Positions 23,361-36,286 of a DNA stretch of 64,000 bases are shown here, piece by piece. The position numbers and the translations under genes are program-made. A model generated the notes under the pieces. It was given only the letters and a program-made list of their open reading frames with translations. It was not told where the DNA came from and made no database searches. The DNA is from Tomocerus qinae (lineage: Eukaryota; Arthropoda; Collembola; Entomobryomorpha; Tomoceridae), in NCBI GenBank assembly GCA_020055645.1, contig CM034546.1:72168001-72232000 (forward strand). The letters are read 5' to 3'. Within the stretch, counting starts at the first letter, position 1. The number at the start of each line of letters is the position of its first letter.

Positions 23361-23720
23361 AAATGAACTTAAATTAAATTAAATTAACTTAAATTAAATT
23401 AACTTAAATGAAATTAACTTAAACTAAATTAAATTAACTTAAACTAAATTAAATTAACTTAAACTAAATTAAATTAACTTAAACTAAATTAAATTAACTT
23501 AAACTAAATTAAATTAACTTAAACTAAATTAAATTAACTTAAACTAAATTAAATTAACTTAAACTAAATTAAATTAACTTAAACTAAATTAAATTAACTC
23601 AAACTAAATTAAATTAACTTAAACTAAATTAAATTAACTTAAACTAAATTAAATTAACTTAAACTAAATTAAATTAACTTAAACTAAATTAAATTAACTT
23701 AAATTAACTTAAATTTAATA
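23361..23720. repeat. 20-bp AT-rich minisatellite
   Basis: Fourteen contiguous copies of AAACTAAATTAAATTAACTT occupy 23421-23700, with only one base change, flanked by degenerate copies on both sides. The near-perfect identity implies recent expansion. Confidence 0.95.
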
Positions 23721-24828
23721 TTAACTTATATTTTTAATAATCATTTACTGATAATTGAGTTGAAATTTCTGCACATAATCTACATTGTAGCTTATTTATA
23801 TTATAAATGTAGGTTTAGATTTTATAGCAATACGCCTACTTTTCCCATGAAGGAACTTGAGTTCCGAACACCTTTGGCACCGCTTTTTTAGAGATTATTA
23901 TCGCTTTCTACCTCAAATAATGTATTTTTTCAAAATAAATTACGGATCTTTTGAATACCAATCTTATGATGATTACGAAAGGAATATAATCAGTACAATT
24001 TTTACGCCTTCACTTTTATGATCATAATGTTCAATAATAATACTACAGGAGATTATATATGAAGGTTTATTATAGGTATATTTCATGTCGCAATATGTTA
24101 TCAATATTACACTAGTTTTGCATATTATTATTATTATCATTCTACCTGTTTATCATGTATAGTAAATTTAAGTCATTTAAATATTATTCCATCAGTCCTT
24201 AAAACGTAGTAACAATTATAAAATGTAATGAATATACAAAATTTTGATCAAATTTTTATTATTTTTAACCAAAAGTGGAACTTATTTTATCAACACGGGG
24301 CAAAATGAAGCAGTATTAATAAATTTTTGCTCCAATGTTGAGTAAAGGTGAAATCTCTGTACGCGACATAAGTAGAAAATCTCACCCTTGAGAATAATAA
24401 TACTGAATATTGTTTTTTGCACAAAATGTTAATAGTTAAAGCTTTACTAAACACTTATACACCTACAACCAACTATTGAGATAAATACATACTCAAATCA
24501 GTTGTAAACATATTTACAAAACACGAGACGGTTTTGTAATACAGTTGAGAATATTTACTACAATGTTGCGCACAATAGAATTTTTCTCTGTTATGGGAAT
24601 AGTAGTTGTACAATAGTAGAAATTAATCCAGAGGAAAAAATTGTGCTTTGATAACTAATCCGTATGTACAATGGGAAAAAAATAGTATAGCTTCTGCATA
24701 TACATTGATATTTCTAAAACGTTTGTTGGTAGTCAGAGAATAAGATTGGACGTCTCCACAGCTCTCAAATATCTCCCGTTTTATTAAATTTCTGAACATA
24801 TATTTTCAAAGACAATTAAAACCTTTAA
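23721..24828 (+). promoter_or_regulatory. 5' flank of elongase copy 2
   Basis: No gene. About 23750-24000 and 24240-24828 are homologous to the flanks of the other elongase copies. The last 130 bp keep a TATA-like CATATACA (24697-24704) and the GTTTGTTGGTAGTCAGAGAA block seen ahead of copies 1 and 3, so a common promoter is plausible. Confidence 0.45.
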
Positions 24829-26018
24829 ATGACTGCGGAAGCTCTAAGAGAATTTGGTCTTATTCCCACGTTCTATGAAAACCCACCAAAGCACGAACCC
24901 TTTTGGTTTGAAAAGAATGACATGAACGAGACTCGCTACTGGGCCAGGAAGTTTCTTCCTACCGTACTTTATATTTGTGCCATTTATTTCCTATTCATCA
25001 CATTTGGACCATCTTACATGAAAAATCGAAAACCATTTAATCTGAAAACGCCTCTCGTTCTGTGGAATGCATCTTTAGCTATATTCTCAATTGCTGGCTT
25101 TACAAGAGTTGCGCCAGAATTTTTCGGAATTTTGTTATCTCCCGATGGGTTTTATAAAACTGCCTGTTCATTGTACGCTAAATTACGTGAATTAAGAAGA
25201 ATACAATTTCTCTACACAAAATTAACAATACAAACTTAAATTCCTAATTCAAAATATTGTGCTAATTTAATATCTTTTACCAAATCAGTAATGGAGTAAA
25301 TCAACCGGCTACATTTTGGGGGATGGCGTTCACACTTTCAAAGATTGCTGAGCTGCTCGATACTGTGTTTATTGTACTCAGAAAAAAGCCGTTGACCTTT
25401 CTACACTGGTTAATCTAATTAAAACCATTTATATCGAAATAGTGCAGGAAAAAACATTATGTTACAATTAAATATTTTGAAATTAGGTTCCATCATCTTA
25501 GCATGGCTTGGTCTACGTTTTATCTATTCTCTGAAGGAGAACCATTTGGTCGATGGGGGATTCTCAATTTCGGCGTGCACTCAATAATGTATTCCTACTA
25601 TACCATGATGGTAAATATATAAATTACATAAAAAAGATATTTTTATTGCATTGGTTATCTATACTATAACATACAAATTAATACATTTACATTTACTAGT
25701 CACTTGGGATAAAACTTCCGAAGAAAGTATCCATGACTGTGACGAGTATTCAAATCTTGCAATTTATCATAGGTCTCTATGTACATTTCTACACGATCAG
25801 GGTTCAAGGTAACGTAGCTCGATTTTTCTTTTGAATTACAATGACTTATGAAAATCAAAAATGTGTCGATTATTTTGTATATAGCTCAAGGCGGAGATTG
25901 TTTCAGAACGACTAATTCGAAGCGAATATATATTTTCCTTGGACTAACGTACCTCTCCCTCTTTCTTAGACTCTTTTACAACTCCTACATTGCTCCCGGC
26001 AAAACTAAAAAACAATGA
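24829..26018 (+). CDS. ELOVL6-like very-long-chain fatty acid elongase (copy 2, 276 aa)
   Basis: The exons are 24829-25172, 25289-25408, 25487-25610, 25700-25808 and 25885-26018, summing to 831 nt in frame. The enzyme is a multi-pass ER membrane condensing enzyme that adds two carbons from malonyl-CoA to acyl-CoA. Family motifs are all present after splicing: [10 protein letters not shown] (KxxExxDT), the HxxHH histidine box LHWFHH split by intron 2, [12 protein letters not shown] and TSIQILQ. The length fits the family (about 265-280). The first donor is GTACGC rather than GTAAGC; without splicing, exon 1 would run to a stop at 25239. The basic C-terminus KTKKQ fits an ER-retention tail. The ELOVL6 subtype is a judgement from the N-terminal half and motifs. 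Confidence 0.88.
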
Positions 26019-28766
26019 TTGTTACGTTTATTTTATTGAATTTCACTATTATTCCAAGTGTTTCGCGTATCAAAACATCAAAAAAGCTGGCTCTAATAAA
26101 ATTCATCACAACAAAAATATAATATTTAATTTAAGATTGTATTTATCGCTATTCTTGGATTTACTACTTCCCCAATAATGCTAGAAATGCGTGGAATGGC
26201 GTAGAGTTGGAATGAGTAGCGTCTAAAATGGTATTTAAGCAACTTATCCCCAATATGGCATTAGTTATATTTTGTCAAATTTTACTTCAAATGAAAACCG
26301 CTCCTTGATATATAATCCATCATGCAATAAAAACAGATTTTTAAAATGTTTAGCCGATACAAAGATTAGTCATTCTGACGAACTTACAACAATGGCAACT
26401 CTACTAACTGATATAAAATATATATCTCTTATTAATTATATATCTAGTCGGTCGATCATTAAAATTTATTTTTTTAATCATCTTTCAAAAACGATATTTT
26501 ATCTTGTAAACAATTCGTTGGCAGATTATTATGTAATTGTTCTTGTAAGTGAAAAAGGCTATGGGGTATTACATTGAATAGAATGTGCTAAAAAGAGAGC
26601 TAACAAAGTCACTCACCTCTACATTGCATACTTTATTCGTATAGATATTATATAGTGTTTATTTATCCGATTGATATAAGTAGGTAGTAGTGAGAAGTTT
26701 GAGCGTGAGGAGTAAGATTATAATTACAATTGATTTTACAATGAAAAAATTATAATTGAAAGAGTCGCGACTCTTTCAATTACAATTTGCTATGATGTTA
26801 CGTTAGTGGAGTGTGATTGTGATAAATAGTAAACCATTATTGCCATGTAGATGTAATGCGTATATTATAGGTATAATGCCCTATAATTATCTTTTGATTT
26901 TTCCTACCAGTAGTAAACCTCCTCAGGTTTGTAAATACGTGTATAGATAAGATAATATCAATATTAGCTTTTGAAGGCTAAAAGTTTACTTTTAGTGGGA
27001 GAAATTCTTCGAAAATTTCTACAAGCTAAAATTGATCTTGCTCTTCATTATTAATCGGATTCCCATCTCACTTAGAAAAAAGGTAATTAACATCTACAAG
27101 TATAGTAAAAAATAAAGTAGGTATACAATTAATATAATTGATGACCATTTTAATCCACATTGTATGATGTAATTATGTTGGTGCCCCTAATTATTGAGCA
27201 ATGATGGGAAATGCTGGAAAATTGGCAATTGCAGATAAAGTTAATATTCTCAACATCTACGATTGTGAAATTAGTTAAAAGATCATAAGAAATTAAATAC
27301 ATGTTTAATGACTGCAGCCTTACATTAAGTCATGTTCCTATTTATTTACATTTTATCCAAATAAAATGTTTCCCTAAGTTTGATAGAATAGTCGAACATT
27401 ATATCATTGTGTTAATAATAATTGATTTCCATATAAAAATACGAGGGAATGACTTGACGAATTCTTGGCGAAGGGTTCCATTTCAGGTTATTTTTAACTT
27501 TTAATTACTTATATTCCTAATAGGCTCCCACTAGAATTTGGCAAATTTAGAAAGGTAGGCGTCCAGCAACCATTAGCAGAATTTATAAATAATTGCAAAA
27601 ATTCCACCACTTGTCACATAACAGAAAACTTTTCACGCAGATGAGATTGTTACCAAAGTCAATTAGAGGTAATTCATTTCGATGGAAGAGGAAGTGGGCA
27701 TGCGCATTTTGTTATTTTGCCTTTAAGGAACGTGCACATATTACGTGTGCAGTTGATGGGAGGAGGAGGTACCTAAAAGTGTTACAGTCAGCATTTACGT
27801 TACAAATGGGAAAGAGGTTTTGCGCTACACAATAAATGCCGGTCACCCAGACTCTCCTACCAGACATACATAGATATATAGTTAGGTTGGTAAATTTATT
27901 GGTTTATCTCACTCTGTGGTTATATATTCCTAATAATATAATGTTACAAAATTATCATTACTATTTTTTTAACAACTGGGCTGGTAAGTAACTACATGGG
28001 AATAAAATGTACAATATAATATAACGAATAATAAATTGGATAGGCTACACTTTTAGAACGGACTACTTCCATGTCAACCCTTTGAACACAGCTTCACAAC
28101 GGGCCGTTCACAAATAACTGTGTTTGGTAGCTATGGTAACATGAGTTTGTAACCATGGTTACATAACGTCTGATAACTATGGGCGAATTGGGAGCCGATG
28201 CACGTTACTTATGAATGAACCCGCATCTTTCCATTTAAAGCATTAAGAGTAAAGAAATTCCCCTGCGTTGAGATAAGCATTTCGAATAAGCGTTCATATG
28301 TGTGGAGCAGCTAGCAGCTTATTCGAAAGACAGCAGAAAGTATTAGGGCATTTAAAAGCACTTTTTCCAATTTCTTTTTCATTGATTTAAATACGGATCA
28401 AGGCAATTAGGATGTAAAAAATCTGGCTAAAACAATGCGGCAATCCCTGAGAGCGACTAATATGTACAGTGTTATAGTAAGATCCCAAGATAGTAATTTT
28501 TTATAAATAAACTCGTTTCTCGTCTTCCTGAATAAGTATTTTCCATGTTGTTGCTGTTGGGAAAAAGGTACATAATGAAACTAAAGAACAACCCTATCGC
28601 AATCTAATGCTTGTATAAAACAGTATACAGTTGGATTCTACCTCGATGTGAATTACACTTTCACAGTGATTTGATTCAAAGCTTTGTAAAGGGTAAAATA
28701 ACTCAGGATATTATTAACAGTGGTATTTTTCAATTGCTTGGTACAATTTTGCCAAAAGTTAGAGTA
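26019..28766. other. Intergenic, elongase 2 to P450 copy B
   Basis: About 26640-27470 and 28550-28766 match the equivalent region of unit 1. About 28040-28500 has no counterpart in unit 1, apart from short matches at its edges, and looks like an insertion; it contains facing TTCGAATAAGC/GCTTATTCGAA sites (28283-28325). A 27593-27835 frame encodes nothing recognised and is not called a gene. Confidence 0.45.
26754..26781. repeat. 28-bp perfect palindrome (unit 2)
   Basis: AATTGAAAGAGTCG followed by its exact reverse complement. It occupies the same relative place as the 13646-13673 palindrome of unit 1, between elongase and P450. Confidence 0.8.
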
Positions 28767-31700
28767 ATGGATAAAATCCATCACAAGTTTGAACGATCAG
28801 AAAATGTATTTTCGAAAATGTTTTCATTTTCATCAATGGTCATGTTTTTAGGACTGTTGTACATTTTAAGGCGAGTAAGGAACAAGACCCCAGATAAAAA
28901 AGGATCAAAAGTGGATCAATTTCCATGGTTTACCCTCATGTTGTACATCGTAAAGCACTTTCTTGGATTGGCTAAAGTTCCAATAGTCGAGATTGTTAAG
29001 AGACTTGGAGATTTTTTCTACCTAAATTGTTACACCAGAAGAGTGGGTGAGAACAAAAAATTATAATATTATTATTAAAAGATTATATCATAGATTAGTG
29101 CTAAAAATAAACGAAAATTAATTAATATCAACAAACAATGAATCATGGATGCTTAATTTTTTTAAATTACAAGTGTTCGTTTCTAATGACATTGAGACAG
29201 TTAACCACATATTGAGCTCTCCAGAGTGGATTAACAGACCTAAATCGTCGGCTCTGGTTCTTAGAAATGGAGGTTGTCAAGATAGAGGTAAATTAGTTAT
29301 ATTTGGTACATTAGGTTTGTATAAATATTGCAATTTTGTAAATGTACGTTTTGATGAGTTACCACTTGTGTAGGCATAATGTTTGCAAGTGGAGACGTCT
29401 GGAAAGAAACAAGGAAATATACAGTCAAATCAATGGCACAACTTGGTTTTGGTAAAAAAAATTTGGAGTACATTACATACGAGCAGATGAAAATTCTTTT
29501 GCAAGACGTGGAGAAAACAATCGAAAAAACGAAAAACAAAGTCCCTGTACGAGGATTATTTTCCCTGACGACAATAAACGTAATCTGGAGAATAGTTGAA
29601 GGAACTGAGTTTACGGCAGATGACCCGAATGTCCACCAAATTATCAGAGCTGCAGATCATTTAGCGGAAATGAACTTGTACCTGTTTTGGTTAGGCGACT
29701 GGATAAAATTTTTAATTCTGAAAGCGAAATTTCTTATCAGTTTTCACAAATTGGTAAAAGCACAAGCTGTAATGAAGAGTTATTTCACAGTTAAGCAACC
29801 AATTTTTTAATTTGTTCATTTAAAGCTTTAAAGATGACTATAAGGTATAAGTTGTCTGTGTACGAAGAACAAACAAAATTTTATTTTTGAAACCTTTTTA
29901 AAAAAAGCGAACCGGAGGGCGATGATTTACTTTATTTTGCACTATTTTATGCTTTTAAGGCGCTCAACTTTAAACAATAAGTTTTGTCCTTCATGTGACT
30001 GCTTTGTTACCTTTCGTACTGGAAGAATATTATTTTATAAGCTTTCTTTTGATTCCTGATTGATTCGAAATTTAATTTTGTCAAAATTATTATTTATTTT
30101 TAAAATTCGAATTTTTTGAATTTAAATTTTTTATTAAATCCTTCTCTAGAGTATCAAGTAGCATAATTTTTAAAAAAGGTTTCATCTAAATCAGTGGTTT
30201 GGCTCTCTTGCTAGAAATTATTCCGATTTTGCTCTTTGTGCCACCCCTACCCTCCTGACAGAGGCAAAAATAATTTTTTTCCTGAAAATCGTTTCCTCCT
30301 AATATTATGAGCTACCAAAATACACATTACTTTTTTCCCACTGTGTCACAAATTTTTTGACTTTCTAAAATACGAAGTATAATAAAACTGCAAGCTTTAT
30401 TTATTCATGAAGAAATGTTTAATTTATTTGAAGGATCTTATCAAGAGGCGCATGGTAACTATTCAAAAAGATGAATATAAAGATATTGAAGAAAACTTTA
30501 CGGACAACTTCATTCACCAAATTATATCAAAAAACAAGGATAAAAAAGAAATGGAACACATTTTCACCGCAGAAAATTTAATGGTGACACTTTTGGATTT
30601 ATTTGAAGCTGGTGTAGACACCACGAGCTCCACCCTTGAATTCGCTCTCATGTATCTGGCAAAACATCAGTTTGTGCAGAAAAAGATGCAAAGGGAAATT
30701 AAGAACGTTATTGGTGACGATGACCCATCTTATTATTTTAATAAAACAGAGTAATATATTTTTATTCCATTGACAAAGATACCTTTCGTAACCCAAATCG
30801 TAAATTTTAATGTTAATAACGATAAAGACCTTATAGGCTCAGATTTATAGTGTAGTGTAGTTTTAGGTTTATTTAGATATAAATCCTTCAGTTTTGTAAA
30901 ATTTTAAAAGTCAATATATTATTTCTGAATGTGTGATGAGTTTGAAAGGACATGTTTTAACCGCTTGTTGAAACTAATCATCAGCTTAATATTACAAGGT
31001 AACAAGCCATTTTATCATGGCTGAGACAAAGTAACAAACCATTTTATCATGACCGCGACAATGTAACAAACCAATGTATCAGGAGTTAGGTTTGTTACAT
31101 TGTCGCAGCCATGATAAAATGGTTTGTTACTTTGTCTCAGCCATGATAAAATGGCTTGTTACTTTGTAGCAGTCATGATAAAATGGCTTGTTACCTTGTA
31201 ATATTAAGCTGACGTAATGTTTTAAATTATTTAAATTTGTTTCAGTCTTCCGTACATCCAAGCAGTAATACAAGAAGTTCATCGCATGTCCAGCGTTGGT
31301 CCACTTACTTTCAGATGTTCTACTTCCGACTGTTACATCAACGACACATTTATTAAGAAGGTAATGCATGTTTTGTTAGTTTCCGTAAAAAACATTTAGT
31401 TAGAATTTTATTTGATATAGGTAAATGGTTTTCCCGGTGCTTAAAAAATGTCATTTCCTTCCTACATGTCAGGAATAAGAATTGGTACAAACAACGTTCA
31501 GGAAAAAAATCTTTTTTTAAAGCTTTTCAGGGTTTATATGAAAAAGACCTCTTAGAAGGGAAAGGAAAATAACTTTTGAATCCCTGGACGGATTTTAATG
31601 AAAATTGGCATGGAGACCCGTTATAAGTATATATCCGACAAATTTTGAAAGAGACTATGCTTCTCAGTTTTTCAATTTCAAAAGACCCGGCAAAGTTTCA

Positions 31701-32359
31701 AAAAGTGGGTTTTTGGGAATTTTTCCGAAATGAAAAAGTTTTTTCAAAAATCCATGTTGACGATAATATCAGTCACCCTGTTTAGTTGTAGTTTCAGAAT
31801 AAATGGAATTAGTATTACTTGATACTAATAATTTAAAAAGTTCACCTCCGAACCGCGTTATGTAAAAAAAATTTAACAAATCTTATTCTAAATATTTACG
31901 TCTTGCTCTTATATCATAAATTAACATGAATGATTATTTAAATATTTTGCAGGACACTACAGCATTTATCAACCTGTATAGTATACACTACGATGAAAAA
32001 TTTTGGGGGGATCCCTACAATTTTCGCCCAGAGAGATTTCTGAACAATGGAGGCAGTTTAGACTCATCGAAGTTACGTCGAGTTCTTAGTTTTGGAGGAG
32101 GTGAATAAAAAATATTAATAGATAACTACTTACAATGTATAACAAGGTTGGATAACTGAGATGATTTATTGCAGGAAAACATTTGTGTTTGGGACAAACT
32201 GTGGCCAATAAAACAATATTTACTTTCTTAATTGGCATACTACAACATTATACAGTATATTTGGCAGATCCAAACGAAGATCTAGGATTGGAACCTAATT
32301 CGTCGTTTATTTCTCGGGCAAAACCATTTTATGTGAAATTTGTACCTTTGCAGCAGTGA
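28767..32359 (+). CDS. Cytochrome P450 (copy B, CYP2-clan-like, 524 aa)
   Basis: The exons are 28767-29046, 29174-29287, 29374-29789, 30434-30750, 31246-31360, 31953-32100 and 32175-32359, totalling 1575 nt in frame. The enzyme is a haem-thiolate monooxygenase anchored in the ER. Visible features are an N-terminal anchor (VMFLGLLYIL), helix C WKETR, I-helix EAGVDTTSSTLE, ExxR as EVHR, FRPERF, and a haem loop that reads FGGGKHLCLG after joining exons 6 and 7. The cysteine ligand is present, but the usual Arg two residues before it is His. The start was chosen as the ATG that yields a standard anchor; the frame is open further upstream. The donor of exon 3 is GTTAAG and of exon 4 GTAATA, both weak but matched in copy A. 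Introns 4 and 5 carry mobile elements. Substrate unknown. Confidence 0.87.
30979..31214. mobile_element. Palindromic MITE, CGTCTGC family, copy 2 (P450 B intron 4)
   Basis: An inverted repeat of about 235 bp whose arms begin TCAGCTTAATATTACAAGG. It contains repeated ATTTTATCATGGCTG/ACAAAGTAACAAACC modules, so it is an expanded relative of 23067-23216. Absent from the same intron in P450 copy A. Confidence 0.75.
31403..31752. mobile_element. Diverged single arm of the foldback family (P450 B intron 5)
   Basis: Starts ATTTTATTTGATATAGGTAA and follows the left arm of the 11276 and 42913 elements through CTGGACGGATTTTAATGAAA and AAAGACCCGGCAAAG, with many differences. No opposing arm was found nearby, so it is an old, truncated copy. 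Confidence 0.7.
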
Positions 32360-33599
32360 AAATTATTTTATTATAATGATGCGGTTAAAGTAAAATTATA
32401 ATTCCTGTGTTAAAAAAATTGGTAATAAAATTTTGATGGTATTGCGTGCTGTGAGTTTGGTTAGAATAAATTTTTTTTATATTATTAAAATATAAAAAAG
32501 TAAAATTACTATATTCAGTAAATTAGTACATAAGTACAAAGTAAATCAGACCTAACCTAAAGTAGGCGTCAGCAGATCTGAGTTACTGTTTTTCGGTCCA
32601 TTGCCATATAACAACATGAGTAGATTCCATTGTAATAATGGATGTACCAAATTCAAGACTTCATAATAATGTGAGAAAGTTACAATAGAAGGTCCATGTT
32701 AAACAATATAATAATTATTACTAATTGCAACTGAGTAGGCTATTGTAACATAAAACTGAAATATATCAGTATTTACAACTTTGGAGGTATTTGTACTTCT
32801 GATTTTGTAATCTTAAATAAAATGTTAATAATAAAATCCAATGAATGTCATTGTACAATGTATTCAGATGCAACTATCTCAATTTATTGGAAGTGCCAGG
32901 CACGTATAGCCAGGAAATTGATACTTTTTCGATTAATTTCTTCAGCATCACGTATACGTTATAGATCACATATTTATCCTTTTGAGCACCATAACCTCCT
33001 AGCAATGTTAAGGTGAACATCATTTATTATTATACTTCATTTGGATAAAATAGCAATATTACAATTAACGATGACTTTGCACGTATGTATAGCTTAATTT
33101 AAGGTTATTTATCTTGTGAATTTTAAATCTGGTATTTAGAGTAGTAATTAGGTTTATATAAAGGTGTGGCAGAAACCTTATTGTAAAAATATTATGTTTC
33201 TCTCTATTTAAGAGAGTATGTGGGACCAGTTTCAAATCCCAAGATAGTAATCAATTTAATCAATGCTTTAAGTATTTTCCTTGCCGTTGCGAAACATTGT
33301 TTCGGCCACTGGTTTAAATGATAGGACTCCTAATTGAGCAAAACAATATATTACAGATGTGTCTGGGTTCATATCAATAATTACTGTTTATTGAGTTTAA
33401 ATTTCTGCAAACCTAGATTATAGTTTACAGTATATGTAGATTTAGATTTTATAGCAATACGCCTACAATTCCCATGAACTAGAACTTGAATTCTGAACAC
33501 CTTTGGCACCACTTTTTTGGAGATAATTATAGCTTTCAACCTCCATTTAAGCGCTCGGTATATGTGTGATATTTAATTCCATTTCAGGGACTAAAAGTG
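32360..33599. other. 3' flank of P450 copy B
   Basis: No gene. About 32760-33160 recurs at 34230-34560 (CAACTATCTCAATTTATTGG, and a TTTAAATCTGGTATTTAGAG-like end), and its distal part also at 19440-19560 behind P450 copy A. About 33370-33540 begins the elongase 5'-flank homology (ATAGCAATACGCCTAC). Confidence 0.45.
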
Positions 33600-34200
33600 G
33601 GATAAAAAATTTCGAATGTATATTCGTGCACAGTCAGTAAATTTTTATTATTTTTAACCAGACATTTTACTCAACATGCGGCAAAATGAATCAGTATTAA
33701 TAAAATTTGCTCAAATGTAGAGTAAAGGTGAAATACTTGTAAGTATAAATAAAAAAGTCTCAACCTTGAGAATATTAATATCGAATGTTGTTTGTTGCAT
33801 AAAATGCTGATAATATGCTGTATTGCTGTACTAAGCACCAACACACAAAGTAAAATCACCTATAGAGTTAAATACATACCCAAATCAGTTGTAAACATAT
33901 TTACAGAACATGAGACCGGTGGTGTTTTTGCATATTTACTACAAAGTTGTGCAAAATAGGATATTTATCTGTTATGGGAACAGTAATTAATCCCGAGGAA
34001 AAAGTGCTTTAATTACCATTCTGTACAGTGTGTTATTGTTGTGGCTTCTGCATAATATAACTTGATATTTCTGTAACGTTTGCTGCTAGTCAGAGAATAA
34101 GATCGGATGTGTCCACAGCTCCCAAATATTTTGCCCTTTATTAACTTTCTGTACGTTATTACTATCAAAGACAATCAGTACTTTTAAATGGCTGCTGAAG
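33600..34200 (+). pseudogene. Orphan elongase 5' flank with truncated start codon region
   Basis: The sequence follows the elongase promoter block of copies 1-3, including GTTTGCTGCTAGTCAGAGAA, and reaches ATGGCTGCTGAAG at 34188-34200, the first 13 coding bases. Homology then stops and the next base begins P450 3'-flank sequence. This is the left side of a deletion junction and not a gene. Confidence 0.82.
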
Positions 34201-36286
34201 CATACTATCATTATAGTTATAACAGTGGTGGCATATTTGTACTTTTGATTTTGTAATTTTAAATAAAATGTGAATAATAGAGTCTAATGCATTTAATTTT
34301 GCGTCAATGTGTAATGTATTCAGATCCAACTATCTCAATTTATTGGAAGCGCCGGGCACGTAACCAAGAAATTGATCTGATTTTCGCAACGTAACGTTGG
34401 GCTATATCCTTTTTCCTTTTGCGAACCTAAATCCCAAGCAATGTTAACATCATATCATACGGATAAAATAGCAATATGACAATGAAGACGACCTTACACT
34501 TAACTAATTAAAAGCTCGGTATAATCTGGTATTTAGAGTATTAATTATATTTATGTAAATGTGTGGCAAGAACTTCATTGTAAAAAATGTGTTCTCTCTA
34601 GAGAGTATGCTGAACTAGTTTGAAATCTCTAGATAGTAATCATCTATCTAAGGATAATCTAGACAGATAATAAAATCGTTGATTTATCTAGTATTTTCCA
34701 GACCGCTGAGAAAAATTATTTCGGAGAGTAGTTTAAACGATGGGAGACTCCTAATTGAGTATAAAATAAACTTATATCTGAGTTCATATCAATAATTACT
34801 GTTTATTGAGTTGAAATTTTTGCAAATAATCTACATTGTAACTTATATTATATGTATATTGTAGATTTTATTTTTTTTAGAGCAATACGCCTACATTTCC
34901 CATGAAAGAACATTAATCCTAAATACCTTTGGTATTATTTGTTTGGAGATAATTATCGCTTAAAACTTCTATTCAAGCTCTCAAAAAATGTTTGCTACAA
35001 TTCCACTTCAGGGACAAAGTCGGACAAAAAATAAATGAATTCAAAAGTATATTCGTCCACAATCGGAGAAAATCTTAAGAGAAATTTTAAAACGCCAAAT
35101 TCTCTCATTGGTAATAATATATGCGAGCAATATGTCAAAATCAACAAGCCCTTTTCGGAGTAGACCCGAAATATAAATACATATTATAATCTCATGGGTC
35201 ATCAAAACGTAATTAAAACTCTATAAGATGGCTGATATCAGTACATATTGTATCGAGGAATCTACAGCAATTAAAAATAATTACTTTGTTTTTACATTCC
35301 ATCACTCTTTTATGGTTTTGTTTGTAAATTCCTCAATTATCACTTTATTCAATTATTATAATATAAATTCTTAGACACATAGTAATAATTATCTATTGTT
35401 AGAACCTAGTATAGATACCATCTCGAAACATACATCGATAGGTCATTCCTCAATCTGTTCTTCAACCCTCTCATCTCTTTCTATAACTCTTCAATTGGCA
35501 ACTATGATAGGATTCAATTCAATCACTTCACTTCTATTCAACTCTACTCAATGTAAAGTCTATTCTTCTTACCCTAACTACATCTGCCTATCATACATCA
35601 CTGTAATTAACTAATTATTGAAAAATAAAGACTAAAATCAGAAACAGCATCTTGCCAATTTAATAAAGCACTTCGATAACATCTCGGCATCCGCTACATC
35701 ACTAGCATATAGGCACACTACAATATATAATATAGAATAAATTTTTATTATTATTAATCCAAAATTAAATTTATGTTACTCAACATGAGAGAACGTTAAT
35801 CAGTATTGATAAAAATGTGCTTAAATTTTGTGTAAATGTGGAATTCAACCACCATCTAAGTATATAATAAGTAGAAAATCTCAACCGTGAGAATATTAAT
35901 GTCAAATGTTGCCTGTTGAATAAAATGTTGATGCTTTACCAAAAACTTACATACATCAACTATTGAGTTAAAAACATGCACAACTCAACTGTATAAATAT
36001 TATAGAGGATACGAAACGTTTTTGCACTACAGTTGAGAATATTTAATACAAAGTTGTGCTAAACAGAGGACTACTTTTTTCTGTTATGTGAATCCAGGGA
36101 AATTTTGTTTAATAACCATTCTGTAAACAATGTGATATAATTGTAACGTCTGTATATAACTTGATGCTTCTGTAACGTTTGCTGCTAGTTGGAGAATAAG
36201 ATCCAACGTGTCTAAAGATCTCAAATATTTCGCCTTTTATTAAATTTCTGTACGTTGTTACTTTTAAAAGCAATCAAAATTTTTAA
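34201..36286. other. P450 3'-flank remnant, then elongase copy 3 5' flank
   Basis: About 34230-34560 is homologous to the P450 copy B 3' flank although no P450 precedes it. From about 34790 elongase 5'-flank homology begins again. It is interrupted around 35270-35720 by unmatched sequence, a probable insertion with no ends identified. The proximal part keeps TATATA (36153-36158) and the GTTTGCTGCTAGTTGGAGAA block just ahead of copy 3. Confidence 0.5.

Noticed and set aside
27593-27835. 80-codon frame between elongase 2 and P450 B
   Set aside because: No recognisable domain, no splice context and no counterpart in unit 1.
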